Made by a program: the position numbers and the translations under genes. 64,000 bases of DNA. It comes from Clostridium sp. D33t1_170424_F3 (GTDB lineage: Bacteria > Bacillota > Clostridia > Oscillospirales > Acutalibacteraceae). Location of the stretch: positions 39,619-103,618 of the forward strand of contig NZ_JADPEG010000013.1 of the NCBI RefSeq assembly GCF_015667585.1. The letters are read 5' to 3'. The notes under the pieces were generated by a model. It was not told the DNA's origin and ran no database searches. It saw only the letters and a program-made list of their open reading frames with translations. This document shows, one piece after another, positions 16,640 to 25,289 of the stretch (positions are counted from its first letter, which is position 1; every line of letters starts with the position of its first letter).

Positions 16640-17466
16640 CCTTCCATTTGATCGGTATCGCGCCGGTATGTAAGGAAATGAAAACAGATTTCCGTGTCCA
16701 GCTTTTCTGTTTGGCGCAGACGCGCCCCACCCTCCACGCCGGTTTTCCAGTAGTAGGGGGTCATGGCAAACAGGTTCAGCATCTGCTGGTTGTCCGTTGT
16801 GGTATACCGCCCCTGTACGACGGCGCGTTCCAAAAAAGTGAACCCGGGATATTGCGTATCCTTACATTCGTTTTCATAGGGCGCGTCGTACAGGATTTCC
16901 TTCAGGCCATAGAGATGGCGCTCGCCCGGCACCGCCAGGATCAGAGCGCCGCCGGGACGCACCACGCGTTTCATTTCTTCCGGCACGATGGGCGCAAACA
17001 CATTGACGAGCAGATCCGCGCCCGCGTCGGCAAACGGGATACCGAAGCTGCTGCCCACCGCGAAATGCAGGGACTTGTACCGTTTAGCGGCGGCGCGCAC
17101 CGCACATTTGGAAATATCGAACCCATATACGTCCGCCTTCTGTTGGAACGCCTCCGCAAGCCGTCCGGTATAATACCCTTCGCCGCAGCCGGCGTCCAGG
17201 ACTACGGGGTTGGGAACGTCCTGCATCAGGCGCACCGCCAATTGATTCAGGGTATCGCTGAACGGCTGATACGCGCCGGTTTCCAGGAACGACCGCCGCG
17301 CGGCGACCATCTGCCTGTTATCGCCGGGGTCTTTGGAATGCTTCTTATTGGGCGGCAGAAGGTAGACGTATCCTTCGGACGCAATGTCGTAGCTGTGGCC
17401 CTGCGGGCAGCGGCTGGTTTTTTCCGTTTGAAATAACGGCTGTTTGCAGACGGGACAGATAAACAT
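16636..17466 (-). CDS. rlmA: 23S rRNA (guanine-N1) methyltransferase, RlmA-like
   Basis: A 276-residue SAM-dependent methyltransferase. The N-terminal zinc ribbon CPVCKQPL and CPQGHSYDIASEGY is followed by the family-specific NKKHSKDPGDNRQMVAARRSFL and the SAM motif VVLDAGCGEGYYTGRL; the methyltransferase core continues to VVRPGGALILAVPG. RlmA enzymes methylate a guanine in helix 35 of 23S rRNA. The ATG at 17466 is chosen because GGGAGG lies 7 bases upstream. It is the first gene of the rlmA-GT-rimI-tsaD operon and lies directly downstream of the hairpin array. Confidence 0.92.
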   Translation of the reverse strand: MFICPVCKQPLFQTEKTSRCPQGHSYDIASEGYVYLLPPNKKHSKDPGDNRQMVAARRSFLETGAYQPFSDTLNQLAVRLMQDVPNPVVLDAGCGEGYYTGRLAEAFQQKADVYGFDISKCAVRAAAKRYKSLHFAVGSSFGIPFADAGADLLVNVFAPIVPEEMKRVVRPGGALILAVPGERHLYGLKEILYDAPYENECKDTQYPGFTFLERAVVQGRYTTTDNQQMLNLFAMTPYYWKTGVEGGARLRQTEKLDTEICFHFLTYRRDTDQMEG

Positions 17467-17494
17467 GGTTTGGCCTCCCAAAATCGCGTTTTCT

Positions 17495-18240
17495 CGCTTT
17501 TCAGAAAAGCGGGACCCGCGGGCAACTCGCGCCTCCGGCGACGGTTGTTTTTCACCTTATAGGTGATGACTAAAACGTATTTATCCACCTTTCCAAAAGG
17601 TGGCAGGATCAAAGGGCAGCGCCCTTTGCCGCTCCTCGCAAGGAGCGGAACTCTCTTCCTGAGAAGAGCGAGTGGGAACGAGTGATAGGGTCCTTTACGA
17701 GGCAGGGAGCTGCCTCTGGGGCTTTTCTTTGGTTCCCCGGCTTTCGCCGGGGGTTTTCGTCGCTTTGAAAAGCGACAGCAAAGACTTTTTACTTTAAAAA
17801 AGTAAAACAAATTTTACATTGCGGAAGCAATGACATTCTTTGCTTTCAAAAAGCAAAATAAAATTTTTTCACAAAGTGATGGAGTTCTTTTTGTTGCACA
17901 AACAACATTTCTTTTAAAACTTCTGTTTTACTGCATTACATAGTCTTATATATCGTTGCGCAGGCAACATATACTTCTTAATTAAATATCTAAAACAATT
18001 AATTGCACGTGCAATCATACAACCTATTACGCTTTTGCAAAAGCGTGCAAAAACCGCAGATTTGCCCTCATGCCGGGCGGCACTTACTTTTCGTCTTGCC
18101 ACAAAAGTAAGCAAAAGCACGCGAAGGGGGGCGTGAGAGCTGGGCTCCGGATAGGTACGACTCGCGCCCCCCTTCACCCCCGGTATCCCCCGTATACCTG
18201 AGTTGCTCAGGGCTACCGGCGTGCGTTTCATTGCCGGCGG
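17495..18240. other. Array of about twenty distinct short hairpins (noncoding)
   Basis: Between polA and rlmA, one small perfect inverted repeat follows another, each different in sequence. Stem and loop lengths: 17495-17511 (7/3), 17552-17566 (6/3), 17585-17603 (8/3), 17611-17627 (7/3), 17629-17648 (8/4), 17653-17668 (6/4), 17699-17716 (6/6), 17735-17752 (7/4), 17759-17776 (7/4), 17787-17807 (9/3), 17817-17832 (6/4, GGAA loop), 17839-17857 (8/3), 17869-17879 (4/3), 17892-17907 (5/6), 17915-17930 (6/4), 17955-17968 (5/4), 18002-18015 (5/4), 18029-18046 (7/4), 18071-18082 (4/4), 18083-18111 (9/11), 18123-18175 (15 with a wobble, loop 23) and 18197-18211 (6/3). No convincing gene lies here; the weak minus-strand ORFs lack ribosome binding sites. 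If transcribed it would be a structured RNA. Function unknown. Confidence 0.85.
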
Positions 18241-18379
18241 AGCTTTGGTCTTTGCGTTTTCCTTTTATTTTAAATGTTATTGTCGGCTTAGATACTACAA
18301 GGGAGTTGGTGCTTTTCATCCCGCACTTTGCAGGATTGAATTTTCTATGCACCATTTTGCAGACCGTCCCGACCGCAGG

Positions 18380-21001
18380 TCAGGATTTTGCGTCATACCA
18401 GGTTTTGCCGACGCCTGCGTCGGCAATCAGGGGAACGGAAAGCTGGGCGGCGTTCTGCATTTCTTCTGTGAGAAGGCGCGCGGCTTTTTCCGCCTCGTCC
18501 TCCGGGGCTTCGACGATCAATTCGTCGTGTACCTGCAAAATCAGGCGGGACTTCATGTTCTCCTTTTTCAAACGTTCCTCCACGCGGATCATCGCAATTT
18601 TGATAATGTCCGCCGCCGCGCCCTGGATCGGCATGTTGCGCGCCACGCGCTCGCCGAAGGACCGCGTGTTGAAATTGGAAGACGCCAGTTCCGGCAGGTA
18701 GCGCCTGCGCCCAAACATCGTTTCCACATAGCCCTGTTCCTTTGCCTGTGCGACGATACGCTTCATATAGTCGTCCACGCCGTTGTAGTGCGCCAGGTAA
18801 TCATGGATATACTGTTCCGCCTCCTTGCGGGAGACGTTGATATTCTTTGCCAGCGAGAACGCCCCGATGCCGTACACGATGCCGAAATTGACCGCTTTGG
18901 CGCGGCTGCGCATCATCGGCGTGACCATTTCCTCCGGCATATGGAACACCTGCGCCGCCGTGATGCGGTGAATATCATCTTCGCTCTTGAACGCCTCGAT
19001 CATGTTTTGATCGTCCGCCACATGCGCCAGTACGCGCAGTTCGATCTGCGAATAGTCCGCGTCCACCAGCACGCAGCCTTCCTTTGCCACAAAGAAACGG
19101 CGCATTTCGCGGCCCAGCTCCGTGCGGACCGGGATATTCTGCAAATTCGGCTCCGTGGAGCTAATGCGCCCTGTGCGCGTCTCCGTCTGGTTAAAGCTGG
19201 AATGGATGCGCCCATCCTCCGCGATGACCTTGGACAGCCCGTCGCAGTAGGTGGATTTCAGCTTCGTCAGACTGCGGTAATTGAGGATCATCTCCACCGC
19301 CGGATGCTCGTATTGCAGGCTCTCCAGAATGTCCGCCCGGGTGGAATAGCCGGTCTTCGTCTTTTTGCCATGCGGCAGGCCCAGCTTGTCAAACAGCGCT
19401 TCGCCGAGCTGCTTTGGGCTGTTGATGTTGAATTCATAGCCGACGGCGCTGGTTATTTCCGCCTGGATGCGGTCGATTTCCGTTTGCAGCGTCTCCCCGA
19501 ACTGTTCGATGCCCTTTGCATCCACATCGAACCCGATGGTTTCCATGTGCGCCAGCACACGGGCCAACGGCAGCTCGATGGTTTCCAGCAGCTCTGTCTG
19601 GTCGTTTTTTGCAATCTCCGCCGCCAGCTTGTCCACAAGCGCCGGGAAAACCGCGGCCTGGCTGCGCAGGATTGCCTCCTGCTGCTTCCGCAATCCCTCC
19701 GTATCTCCGCGTTTGGGCGTTTCTCCGGTCTCCGGCAGAACAATCGGCAGATTATATTCCTGCGCCAGACGCGTCACATCGTATCCGGAAGCAGACGGAT
19801 TCAGCAGATACGCCGCCAGCAGGGTATCGAACGCGCCGCCGGCGCATTCCGTAACGCCCACGCGGTCCATCGCCGCGTAAAACGGCTTACTGTCGTGGGT
19901 ATTGATCTTAATTTTATCTTCTTTACACAAGGCGGAGAGAAAGGACGGGTCCGTGATCTCATACAGCGTCCCGCCGTGGTTCAGGCAGACGGCGGCAATG
20001 TTCTCCCCTTCATACCGCACCAGAAAGTCCGCGCGGCCCGCCTTGCGCAGGCGGTCCAGCAGATCGTCCGGCGCGCCCTGCACCAGCTCCACGGCCTTCT
20101 GCTCCTCCATCTGCTGTTCCTGCGGCGGCGGAATCTGCAAGCCCATCTTTTCAATCAAAGAGAAGAATTCCAGCTTTGCCATCAGACGCACCGCCGCGTC
20201 GCGGTCGCCTTCCGTGGGGATGTAATCCGCCAACTCTGTGTCCACCGGCGCATCCGTGCGGATTGTGCCCAGATGCCGGCTTAAAAAGGCGTTGTCGCGG
20301 TCCCTGATGAGCTTCTGCCGCATGCCCTCCTTGATTTCCAGCGTCTCCACATGGTCGTAGATATAGTCCAGGTCGTGGAACTTCTGGATCAGCTCCCCCG
20401 CGCCCTTGGGGCCGATGCCCGCCACGCCGGGGATATTGTCCGAACTGTCGCCCTGAATGGCTTTGATATCGATGAGCTGCGGCGGGGTCACGCCGTAGTC
20501 CTCCATGATTTTCGCCTCGTCGTACAGCGTCACCTGCGGCTGTCCCATCTTTGTTGCGGCAAGGCGCACGGTGACGCGGCTGTTCACCAACTGCAGGCTA
20601 TCGCGGTCCCCGGTGGCGATCACGCATTCGTCGCCCGTCTCCGTACATTTGGCCGCCAGCGTGCCCAAAATGTCGTCGGCCTCAAAGCCCTCGCACTCCA
20701 CCAGCCGGTATCCCAGCAGCCGCAGCAGCTCTTTCAAATTCGGCAGCTGCTGGGCCAGCTCCTCCGGCATGCCCTTGCGCTGCGCCTTATAGCCCGCATA
20801 TTCCTTATGGCGGAAGGTCGGCGCGCGCATGTCAAATGCGATGGCGACCGCGTCCGGCTCCGTCTCGTTTTTCAGCTTCTGCAGCATGGTCAGAAAGCCG
20901 TAGATACCGTTGGTGTACAGGCCCTCTTTTGTGGTCAGCAAGCGGATTCCGTAAAACGCGCGGTTCAGAATGCTGTTGCCGTCTAAAACAAGCAATTTCA
21001 T
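18380..21001 (-). CDS. polA: DNA polymerase I (no proofreading)
   Basis: The 873 residues comprise an N-terminal 5'-3' exonuclease (VLDGNSILNRAFYG, GYEADDILGT-like GFEADDILGTLAAK, GDRDSLQL, NIPGVAGIGPKGA), a middle domain, and a C-terminal polymerase with motif A DADYSQIELRVLAH, motif B RSRAKAVNFGIVYGIGAFSL and motif C LQVHDELIVE. In the middle domain the acidic residues of the proofreading site are missing: the expected DTE is replaced by FLVRYEGEN, and the final DxxxT region is also lost. So it should process Okazaki fragments and fill repair gaps but not proofread, as in Bacillus-type enzymes. ACAGGAGAA precedes the ATG. Its 3' end faces the hairpin array. Confidence 0.97.
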   Translation of the reverse strand: MKLLVLDGNSILNRAFYGIRLLTTKEGLYTNGIYGFLTMLQKLKNETEPDAVAIAFDMRAPTFRHKEYAGYKAQRKGMPEELAQQLPNLKELLRLLGYRLVECEGFEADDILGTLAAKCTETGDECVIATGDRDSLQLVNSRVTVRLAATKMGQPQVTLYDEAKIMEDYGVTPPQLIDIKAIQGDSSDNIPGVAGIGPKGAGELIQKFHDLDYIYDHVETLEIKEGMRQKLIRDRDNAFLSRHLGTIRTDAPVDTELADYIPTEGDRDAAVRLMAKLEFFSLIEKMGLQIPPPQEQQMEEQKAVELVQGAPDDLLDRLRKAGRADFLVRYEGENIAAVCLNHGGTLYEITDPSFLSALCKEDKIKINTHDSKPFYAAMDRVGVTECAGGAFDTLLAAYLLNPSASGYDVTRLAQEYNLPIVLPETGETPKRGDTEGLRKQQEAILRSQAAVFPALVDKLAAEIAKNDQTELLETIELPLARVLAHMETIGFDVDAKGIEQFGETLQTEIDRIQAEITSAVGYEFNINSPKQLGEALFDKLGLPHGKKTKTGYSTRADILESLQYEHPAVEMILNYRSLTKLKSTYCDGLSKVIAEDGRIHSSFNQTETRTGRISSTEPNLQNIPVRTELGREMRRFFVAKEGCVLVDADYSQIELRVLAHVADDQNMIEAFKSEDDIHRITAAQVFHMPEEMVTPMMRSRAKAVNFGIVYGIGAFSLAKNINVSRKEAEQYIHDYLAHYNGVDDYMKRIVAQAKEQGYVETMFGRRRYLPELASSNFNTRSFGERVARNMPIQGAAADIIKIAMIRVEERLKKENMKSRLILQVHDELIVEAPEDEAEKAARLLTEEMQNAAQLSVPLIADAGVGKTWYDAKS

Positions 21002-21148
21002 ATTGGTTCTCCTGTCCTATATCGATAGATTGTTTTATTATATCACTTTTCTAGTGGAAAGATAAGTGGTATAATGTCATCTATTCCCCACCGGTTCAGA
21101 AACTTTTCAAATGTATGGGGACCATCACTATTTTTATTGCACATCCTA

Positions 21149-21177
21149 TTGACTCTTTGCCACATTGCGGCTAAAAT
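21149..21177 (+). promoter_or_regulatory. dusB operon promoter
   Basis: TTGACT (21149-21154), a 17-bp spacer and TAAAAT (21172-21177) lie about 55 bases before the dusB start, divergent from polA. Confidence 0.65.
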
Positions 21178-21231
21178 ATAGTTGGTGATGAAACTATTCA
21201 ACAGGATGTTCAAGGAATACGGAGTCACAAA

Positions 21232-22224
21232 ATGATTAAAATTGGAAATATGGAACTGGACGGCCGCGCGGTACTCGCACCGATGGCCGGCGTAACGGAC
21301 CGGGCCTACCGCGAAATCTGCGCGGGCTTCGGCGCCGGCTACGTCGTCAGCGAGATGGTCAGCTCCAAAGCGCTGCAGTTCAACGACAAAAAGACCGGCT
21401 TTTTGATGGACCTGGGCGAAGCGGAACGCCCCGCGGGCATCCAGCTCTTCGGGGACGATCCCGCTGTGATGGCGCAGGCCGCCAAAAAGGCGATGGCATA
21501 CCATCCGGACGCCATCGACATCAACATGGGCTGTCCCGTCCCCAAAGTGGCGGGCAACGGCTCCGGCAGCGCGCTGATGAAAACCCCGTCTCTCTGCGGC
21601 GAGATCGTCGCGGCGGTCAAAGCGGCTGTGCCCGTGCCGGTCACCGTAAAAATCCGCAAAGGCTGGGACAAAGCGTCCGTCAACGCCGTGGAAGTCGCCA
21701 AAATCTGCGAAGATGCGGGCGCGGACGCCATCGCGGTACATGGGCGCACACGGGATCAGATGTACGAGCCGCCCGCCGACTGGGAGATCATCCGGCAGGT
21801 CAAGGAGGCTGTAAGCGTCCCCGTAATGGGCAACGGCGACGTTTACACCGTGCAGGACGCGGTGAAAATGCTGAATGAAACCGGCTGCGACCTCGTGATG
21901 ATCGGCCGCGGCGCGCTGGGCAACCCGTGGATTTTCCAGCAGATCAACGCTTATCTGACGGATTCCTGCCGCATTCTGCCCGGCCCGGGCCTGTACGAGC
22001 GCATGTCCGTCATGGTCAAACACATTCAGCGCCTCTGCGCCTATAAAGACGAGCGCCACGGCATGCGGGAAGCCCGCAAGCACGTGGGCTGGTATCTGAA
22101 GGGCATGCGCGGGGCCGCGGCGTTCCGCCGCCGCGCCGGCACGCTGGAGACAATGGACGACCTGGCCCTGCTGGTGCGGGACATCGTCGCCGCGAATTCC
22201 GTTGCAGAGGAGGCAGGACGATGA
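21232..22224 (+). CDS. dusB: tRNA-dihydrouridine synthase
   Basis: Flavoprotein that reduces uridines in the tRNA D-loop using NADPH. The 330 residues form a TIM barrel opening with LAPMAGVTDRAYREI, then QLFGDDPAVMAQAA, INMGCPVPKVAGNGSGSALM containing the catalytic cysteine, VTVKIRKGWD, AVHGRTRDQMY, and the flavin phosphate loop NGDVYTVQDA with MIGRGALGNPWIF. It is the first gene of an operon; the next gene starts within its stop codon (ATGA). Confidence 0.95.
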   Translation: MIKIGNMELDGRAVLAPMAGVTDRAYREICAGFGAGYVVSEMVSSKALQFNDKKTGFLMDLGEAERPAGIQLFGDDPAVMAQAAKKAMAYHPDAIDINMGCPVPKVAGNGSGSALMKTPSLCGEIVAAVKAAVPVPVTVKIRKGWDKASVNAVEVAKICEDAGADAIAVHGRTRDQMYEPPADWEIIRQVKEAVSVPVMGNGDVYTVQDAVKMLNETGCDLVMIGRGALGNPWIFQQINAYLTDSCRILPGPGLYERMSVMVKHIQRLCAYKDERHGMREARKHVGWYLKGMRGAAAFRRRAGTLETMDDLALLVRDIVAANSVAEEAGR

Positions 22225-23156
22225 GCCGGACAAAACGTTCCCCCCGCTCCCGCTACCCCGCGTATCTGGTGATTATCGCCGCGATTCTGACGGCGGCGGT
22301 CGGCGGCCTGCGCGCCCGCTGGAGCACGCTGGACGGCACACAGGGCATCCCCGTCATCCCGGAGGGTTCCACCTCTGTCTTCTATGTCGACGTCGGCCAG
22401 GGCGACTGCGAACTGATCCGCACGCCGGGCGGCGAAACCATCCTGATCGACGCGGGAACCAATGCGACCGGCGACGAGCTGGTTGCGTACATACAAAGCA
22501 TGGGGATTCAAAAAATCGACAAGCTGATCGCCACGCATCCGCACGAGGATCACATCGGCGGCATGGACGAGGTGGTCAATGCGTTTGAAATCGGGGACGT
22601 CTATCTCCCCAGGGTGGCGGACAGCCAGACGCCCACCACCAAAACCTATGAACGGCTGCTGACCGCGATTTCCGGCAAAGGCCTGCAAATCACACAGGGC
22701 AAGGGCGGCATGACCGTCCTGGAGGAAGAGGGCGTAACGCTGGAATTCCTCGCGCCCAACAGCGATTCCTACAGCGGGCTGAACAGCTATTCCATCGCGG
22801 CAAAGCTGACCTGCGGCGAAAAAAGCTTCCTCTTCACCGGCGACGCGGAGGAGGACAGCGAAGAAGAGATGGTGGCACTGGGCTACAATCTGCAAAGCGA
22901 CGTACTCAAATGCGGCCATCACGGCAGTTCCACCTCCACCTGCGACGCCTTATTACAGGCGGTCCAGCCCAAATACGCGGTAATTTCCTGCGGACTGGAT
23001 AACGACTACGGCCACCCGCACCGGGAAACCATGCAGAAGCTCAACCGCGCGGGCGTAACCATTTATCGGACCGACGAGATGGGCACCATTCTCGCCGAAT
23101 GCGACGGGACGGAAATCCGGTTTCAGACCGGGCTGAAATCCCTTGTGAAAGATTAA
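22221..23156 (+). CDS. ComEC/Rec2-like metallo-beta-lactamase-fold hydrolase, membrane-anchored
   Basis: A 311-residue protein with an N-terminal signal-anchor (residues ~12-35) and a ComEC-type metallo-hydrolase domain: FYVDVGQGDCELIRTPGG, LIDAG, the metal motif THPHEDHIGG (HxHxDH), FTGDAEEDSEEEM and LKCGHHGSSTS. This is the stand-alone form of the domain that ends ComEC; the family includes extracellular nucleases or phosphodiesterases that may act on single-stranded DNA. It is translationally coupled to dusB and followed 13 bp later by an unknown gene. The substrate is inferred only. Confidence 0.88.
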   Translation: MSRTKRSPRSRYPAYLVIIAAILTAAVGGLRARWSTLDGTQGIPVIPEGSTSVFYVDVGQGDCELIRTPGGETILIDAGTNATGDELVAYIQSMGIQKIDKLIATHPHEDHIGGMDEVVNAFEIGDVYLPRVADSQTPTTKTYERLLTAISGKGLQITQGKGGMTVLEEEGVTLEFLAPNSDSYSGLNSYSIAAKLTCGEKSFLFTGDAEEDSEEEMVALGYNLQSDVLKCGHHGSSTSTCDALLQAVQPKYAVISCGLDNDYGHPHRETMQKLNRAGVTIYRTDEMGTILAECDGTEIRFQTGLKSLVKD

Positions 23157-23169
23157 AGGAGCATGACGC

Positions 23170-24090
23170 ATGTTTTTAAGAAGCTTTAAAATTGATACCT
23201 CCCGCGCAAAGGACGCCTGGCCCCGTCAGGTCGAGTCGCTGGATCAGCTCCCCTCGCCGTACCGCACCGTTGTGAATGCGGAGCTGGTGCGCGGCCTGCC
23301 GATCCAGAATATCCTTTATGTGCCGCAGACTAACAAATGGGTCCACGAAAAACCGGAATACGTGCTGGCCTGGCATGAAAACCGCGTGATGACCTTTAAA
23401 AAGGTGCAGGGGCTCATCGAAAAAACCGAGTGGACGGTAGAGAGCATCCTCTACGTCCAGTATATTCACCGCCTGCTGGACAACTGGTTCGTCGTCTGTT
23501 ACCAGGACGCAGGGGAAGTCAAAAAGGCGGCCCTGCACTTTAACGCCGCACGGGAATTCCTGTTCCATCCGATGCTGGCAACGCTGCTGCAAAACGATTT
23601 CAACGCGTACCGCCCCGTGATGGAGGAAAATCTGCCGCAAATCCGGGACAGCCTGTCCCGGCGCACCTTTAAGATGTGCAGCTATCTGGACCTGATGTAC
23701 CGATTCAGCGACCGCATTTACGCCTATTACTGGGATAAAATGATTACCAAGGAACAGCAGAAGCGCAATGCGGAGAGCCTCAAGCGGCCCGAGGAGACGG
23801 AATATCTGGTTTCCCTGATGGATCAGGGGATGGTCGCGCAGCAGATTGCGGAAAACGACATCGAAGTGCTTTACATCCGTCAAAACGCCGTCCGGCAGGT
23901 AAGCGTGGCCGGCGGAGAAAACGGCTGGTACATGATCCAAATTGACTGCGCGTCCAATGAGCCGTTCTACATCCCCGTACAGCCGCAGAACCAGGCTTTG
24001 GCGCAGGAGTTCGTCCAGCTCTGCGACAGGGGGATTGCACAGAACGGAGCATCTCCGGATAAAAGAGTGACTTTGGAAAAACGCGGATAG
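23170..24090 (+). CDS. Conserved hypothetical protein, 306 residues
   Basis: A soluble mixed alpha/beta protein with no signal peptide or membrane helix and no motif I recognise. Residues ~1-130 look strand-rich (WVHEKPEYVLAWHENRVMTF), residues ~130-215 helical, and the end is strand-rich again. AAAGGAGCATGACGC precedes its ATG. It is the last gene of the dusB operon and ends about 120 bases before the terminator hairpin, so it may act with the metallo-hydrolase. No function is proposed. Confidence 0.75.
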   Translation: MFLRSFKIDTSRAKDAWPRQVESLDQLPSPYRTVVNAELVRGLPIQNILYVPQTNKWVHEKPEYVLAWHENRVMTFKKVQGLIEKTEWTVESILYVQYIHRLLDNWFVVCYQDAGEVKKAALHFNAAREFLFHPMLATLLQNDFNAYRPVMEENLPQIRDSLSRRTFKMCSYLDLMYRFSDRIYAYYWDKMITKEQQKRNAESLKRPEETEYLVSLMDQGMVAQQIAENDIEVLYIRQNAVRQVSVAGGENGWYMIQIDCASNEPFYIPVQPQNQALAQEFVQLCDRGIAQNGASPDKRVTLEKRG

Positions 24091-24439
24091 GCTTTGTTTT
24101 TGGGCCGCCGCTCGGGATACCGGTCGTTTTTGCCGGCCGCAGGAACACAGCACCCGGCTCATGGACCGGCGCAAAACATGGCAACCACACATAATAACGT
24201 AAAAACACAGGAGGACAAGCCTTTTTCACCAGGCTTGTCCTTTTCGTATAGGAAGCATCCTGTTTTTGCATTATCCATATTGTAATTTCTTCCACTCATC
24301 CGGATCACAGCTTTACTAAAGTATGTTTCGTCTGCCCCATCCGGAAGAATCTTTCAGGATATCCCCTTGACGAACCGGACATACTGCACATAATCCTGTT
24401 ATAATTGATTTACAGAATACACGGTAAGGAGTGTCTGAT
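24091..24439. other. Intergenic region between the dusB operon and ogt
   Basis: Apart from the terminator at 24213-24245 and a TATAAT (24400-24405) that may be the ogt -10 element, I see no gene or structure here. Confidence 0.5.
24213..24245 (+). terminator. Terminator of the dusB operon
   Basis: GGACAAGCCT (24213-24222) and AGGCTTGTCC (24231-24240) form a perfect 10-bp stem followed by TTTTCGT. Confidence 0.82.
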
Positions 24440-24979
24440 ATGTTTTATATTACAACCTGCGCTTCTCCCGTTGGAGAGCTCACGCTGGCCTGTGACGGAG
24501 AAAATCTGACAGGTCTCTGGATACAGGGGCAGAAATACTTTGGAAACTCCATTCCGGATGTTATGACAAGAAACGATGATCTGCCGTTGTTCCACGCTGC
24601 GAAGGACTGGCTGAACCGGTATTTTTCCGGAGAAAAGCCGGACATTTCCGAACTTCCCCTGCGCCCCATCGGCAGCGCATTCCGGCAGAGCGTATGGGAC
24701 ATTTTATGTCAGATTCCATATGGAGAGGTTATCACATACGGCGCTATCGCTAAAAAAGCAGCGGAGCGTTCCGGCAGAAAAACCATGTCCAGCCAGGCAG
24801 TGGGCGGCGCCGTAGGCCACAATCCCATTTCCATCATCATTCCATGCCACCGGGTGGTGGGAGCCAACGGCAGTTTAACCGGCTACGCCGGGGGGATCGC
24901 CAAAAAGATCCAGCTTTTAGAATTGGAAGGGGTGGATTTGTCCCGGCTGTCTATTCCGGCAAAGGGAACAGCGCTTTAA
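24440..24979 (+). CDS. ogt: Methylated-DNA-protein-cysteine methyltransferase
   Basis: A suicide repair enzyme that removes alkyl groups from O6 of guanine onto its own cysteine. The 179 residues contain the active-site motif IIPCHRVVG and the helix-turn-helix arginine region (AVGGAVGHNPIS), after an N-terminal domain starting MFYITTCASPVGELTL. I chose the ATG at 24440, since AAGGAG at 24426-24431 is properly spaced (8 bases) from it; the GTG at 24431 would overlap that site. Length is normal. It is a single gene. Confidence 0.93.
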   Translation: MFYITTCASPVGELTLACDGENLTGLWIQGQKYFGNSIPDVMTRNDDLPLFHAAKDWLNRYFSGEKPDISELPLRPIGSAFRQSVWDILCQIPYGEVITYGAIAKKAAERSGRKTMSSQAVGGAVGHNPISIIIPCHRVVGANGSLTGYAGGIAKKIQLLELEGVDLSRLSIPAKGTAL

Positions 24980-24984
24980 GTGCT

Positions 24985-25095
24985 TGTGCAGGACAGACAA
25001 AAAACCGCGGCGCTGGTTATTTGCGATGAGAAACGTCCCAACAATCGTCATGATTGCGTATTTCCCACTGAGGCCAAATAAAAACAGCAGGAATC
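24985..25095 (-). pseudogene. Possible remnant of a membrane protein gene
   Basis: On the minus strand this stretch reads as LLFLFGLSGKYAIMTIVG followed by TFLIANNQRRGF, a hydrophobic segment plus a basic tail like the C-terminus of a transporter. There is no start codon, binding site or full domain. It may be decayed coding DNA or a chance frame. Confidence 0.2.
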
Positions 25096-25154
25096 TTTTG
25101 TGCGCTTCTCAGAAAACCCAAAATCCCTAGGGCTATATTACCGCCCAAAATATA

Positions 25155-25201
25155 AAAAAGAGCTGATTCTTCCGCCCAAAGAGAAGGAATCAGCTCTTTT
25201 T
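25155..25201. terminator. Bidirectional terminator hairpin
   Basis: AAAAGAGCTGATTC (25156-25169) and GAATCAGCTCTTTT (25187-25200) form a perfect 14-bp stem with A/T tails on both sides. Confidence 0.75.
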
Positions 25202-25233
25202 ATATGATACAAACTTTTAAATCAGCAGCACTC

Positions 25234-25276
25234 TTGACTTATGAACGCCAATAGTATATACTTATGGCGTTCATAA
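25234..25276 (+). promoter_or_regulatory. Promoter buried in a near-perfect operator palindrome
   Basis: TTGACT (25234-25239), a 17-bp spacer and TATACT (25257-25262) form a near-consensus promoter. TTATGAACGCCA (25239-25250) and TGGCGTTCATAA (25265-25276) are a perfect 12-bp inverted repeat bracketing the -10, with an inner palindrome AGTATATACT (25253-25262). A repressor bound here would shut the promoter; the small DNA-binding protein encoded 14 bases downstream is the obvious candidate. Confidence 0.75.
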
Positions 25277-25289
25277 AAGGAGGTGTACA

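Noticed and set aside
17247..18231. Minus-strand ORFs of 187 and 105 codons in the hairpin array
   Set aside because: The first overlaps rlmA in another frame, both lack ribosome binding sites, and their residues follow from the hairpin sequences.
18203..20284. Plus-strand ORF of 693 codons opposite polA
   Set aside because: Antisense to a complete polA with all motifs; composition typical of a reverse-frame shadow.
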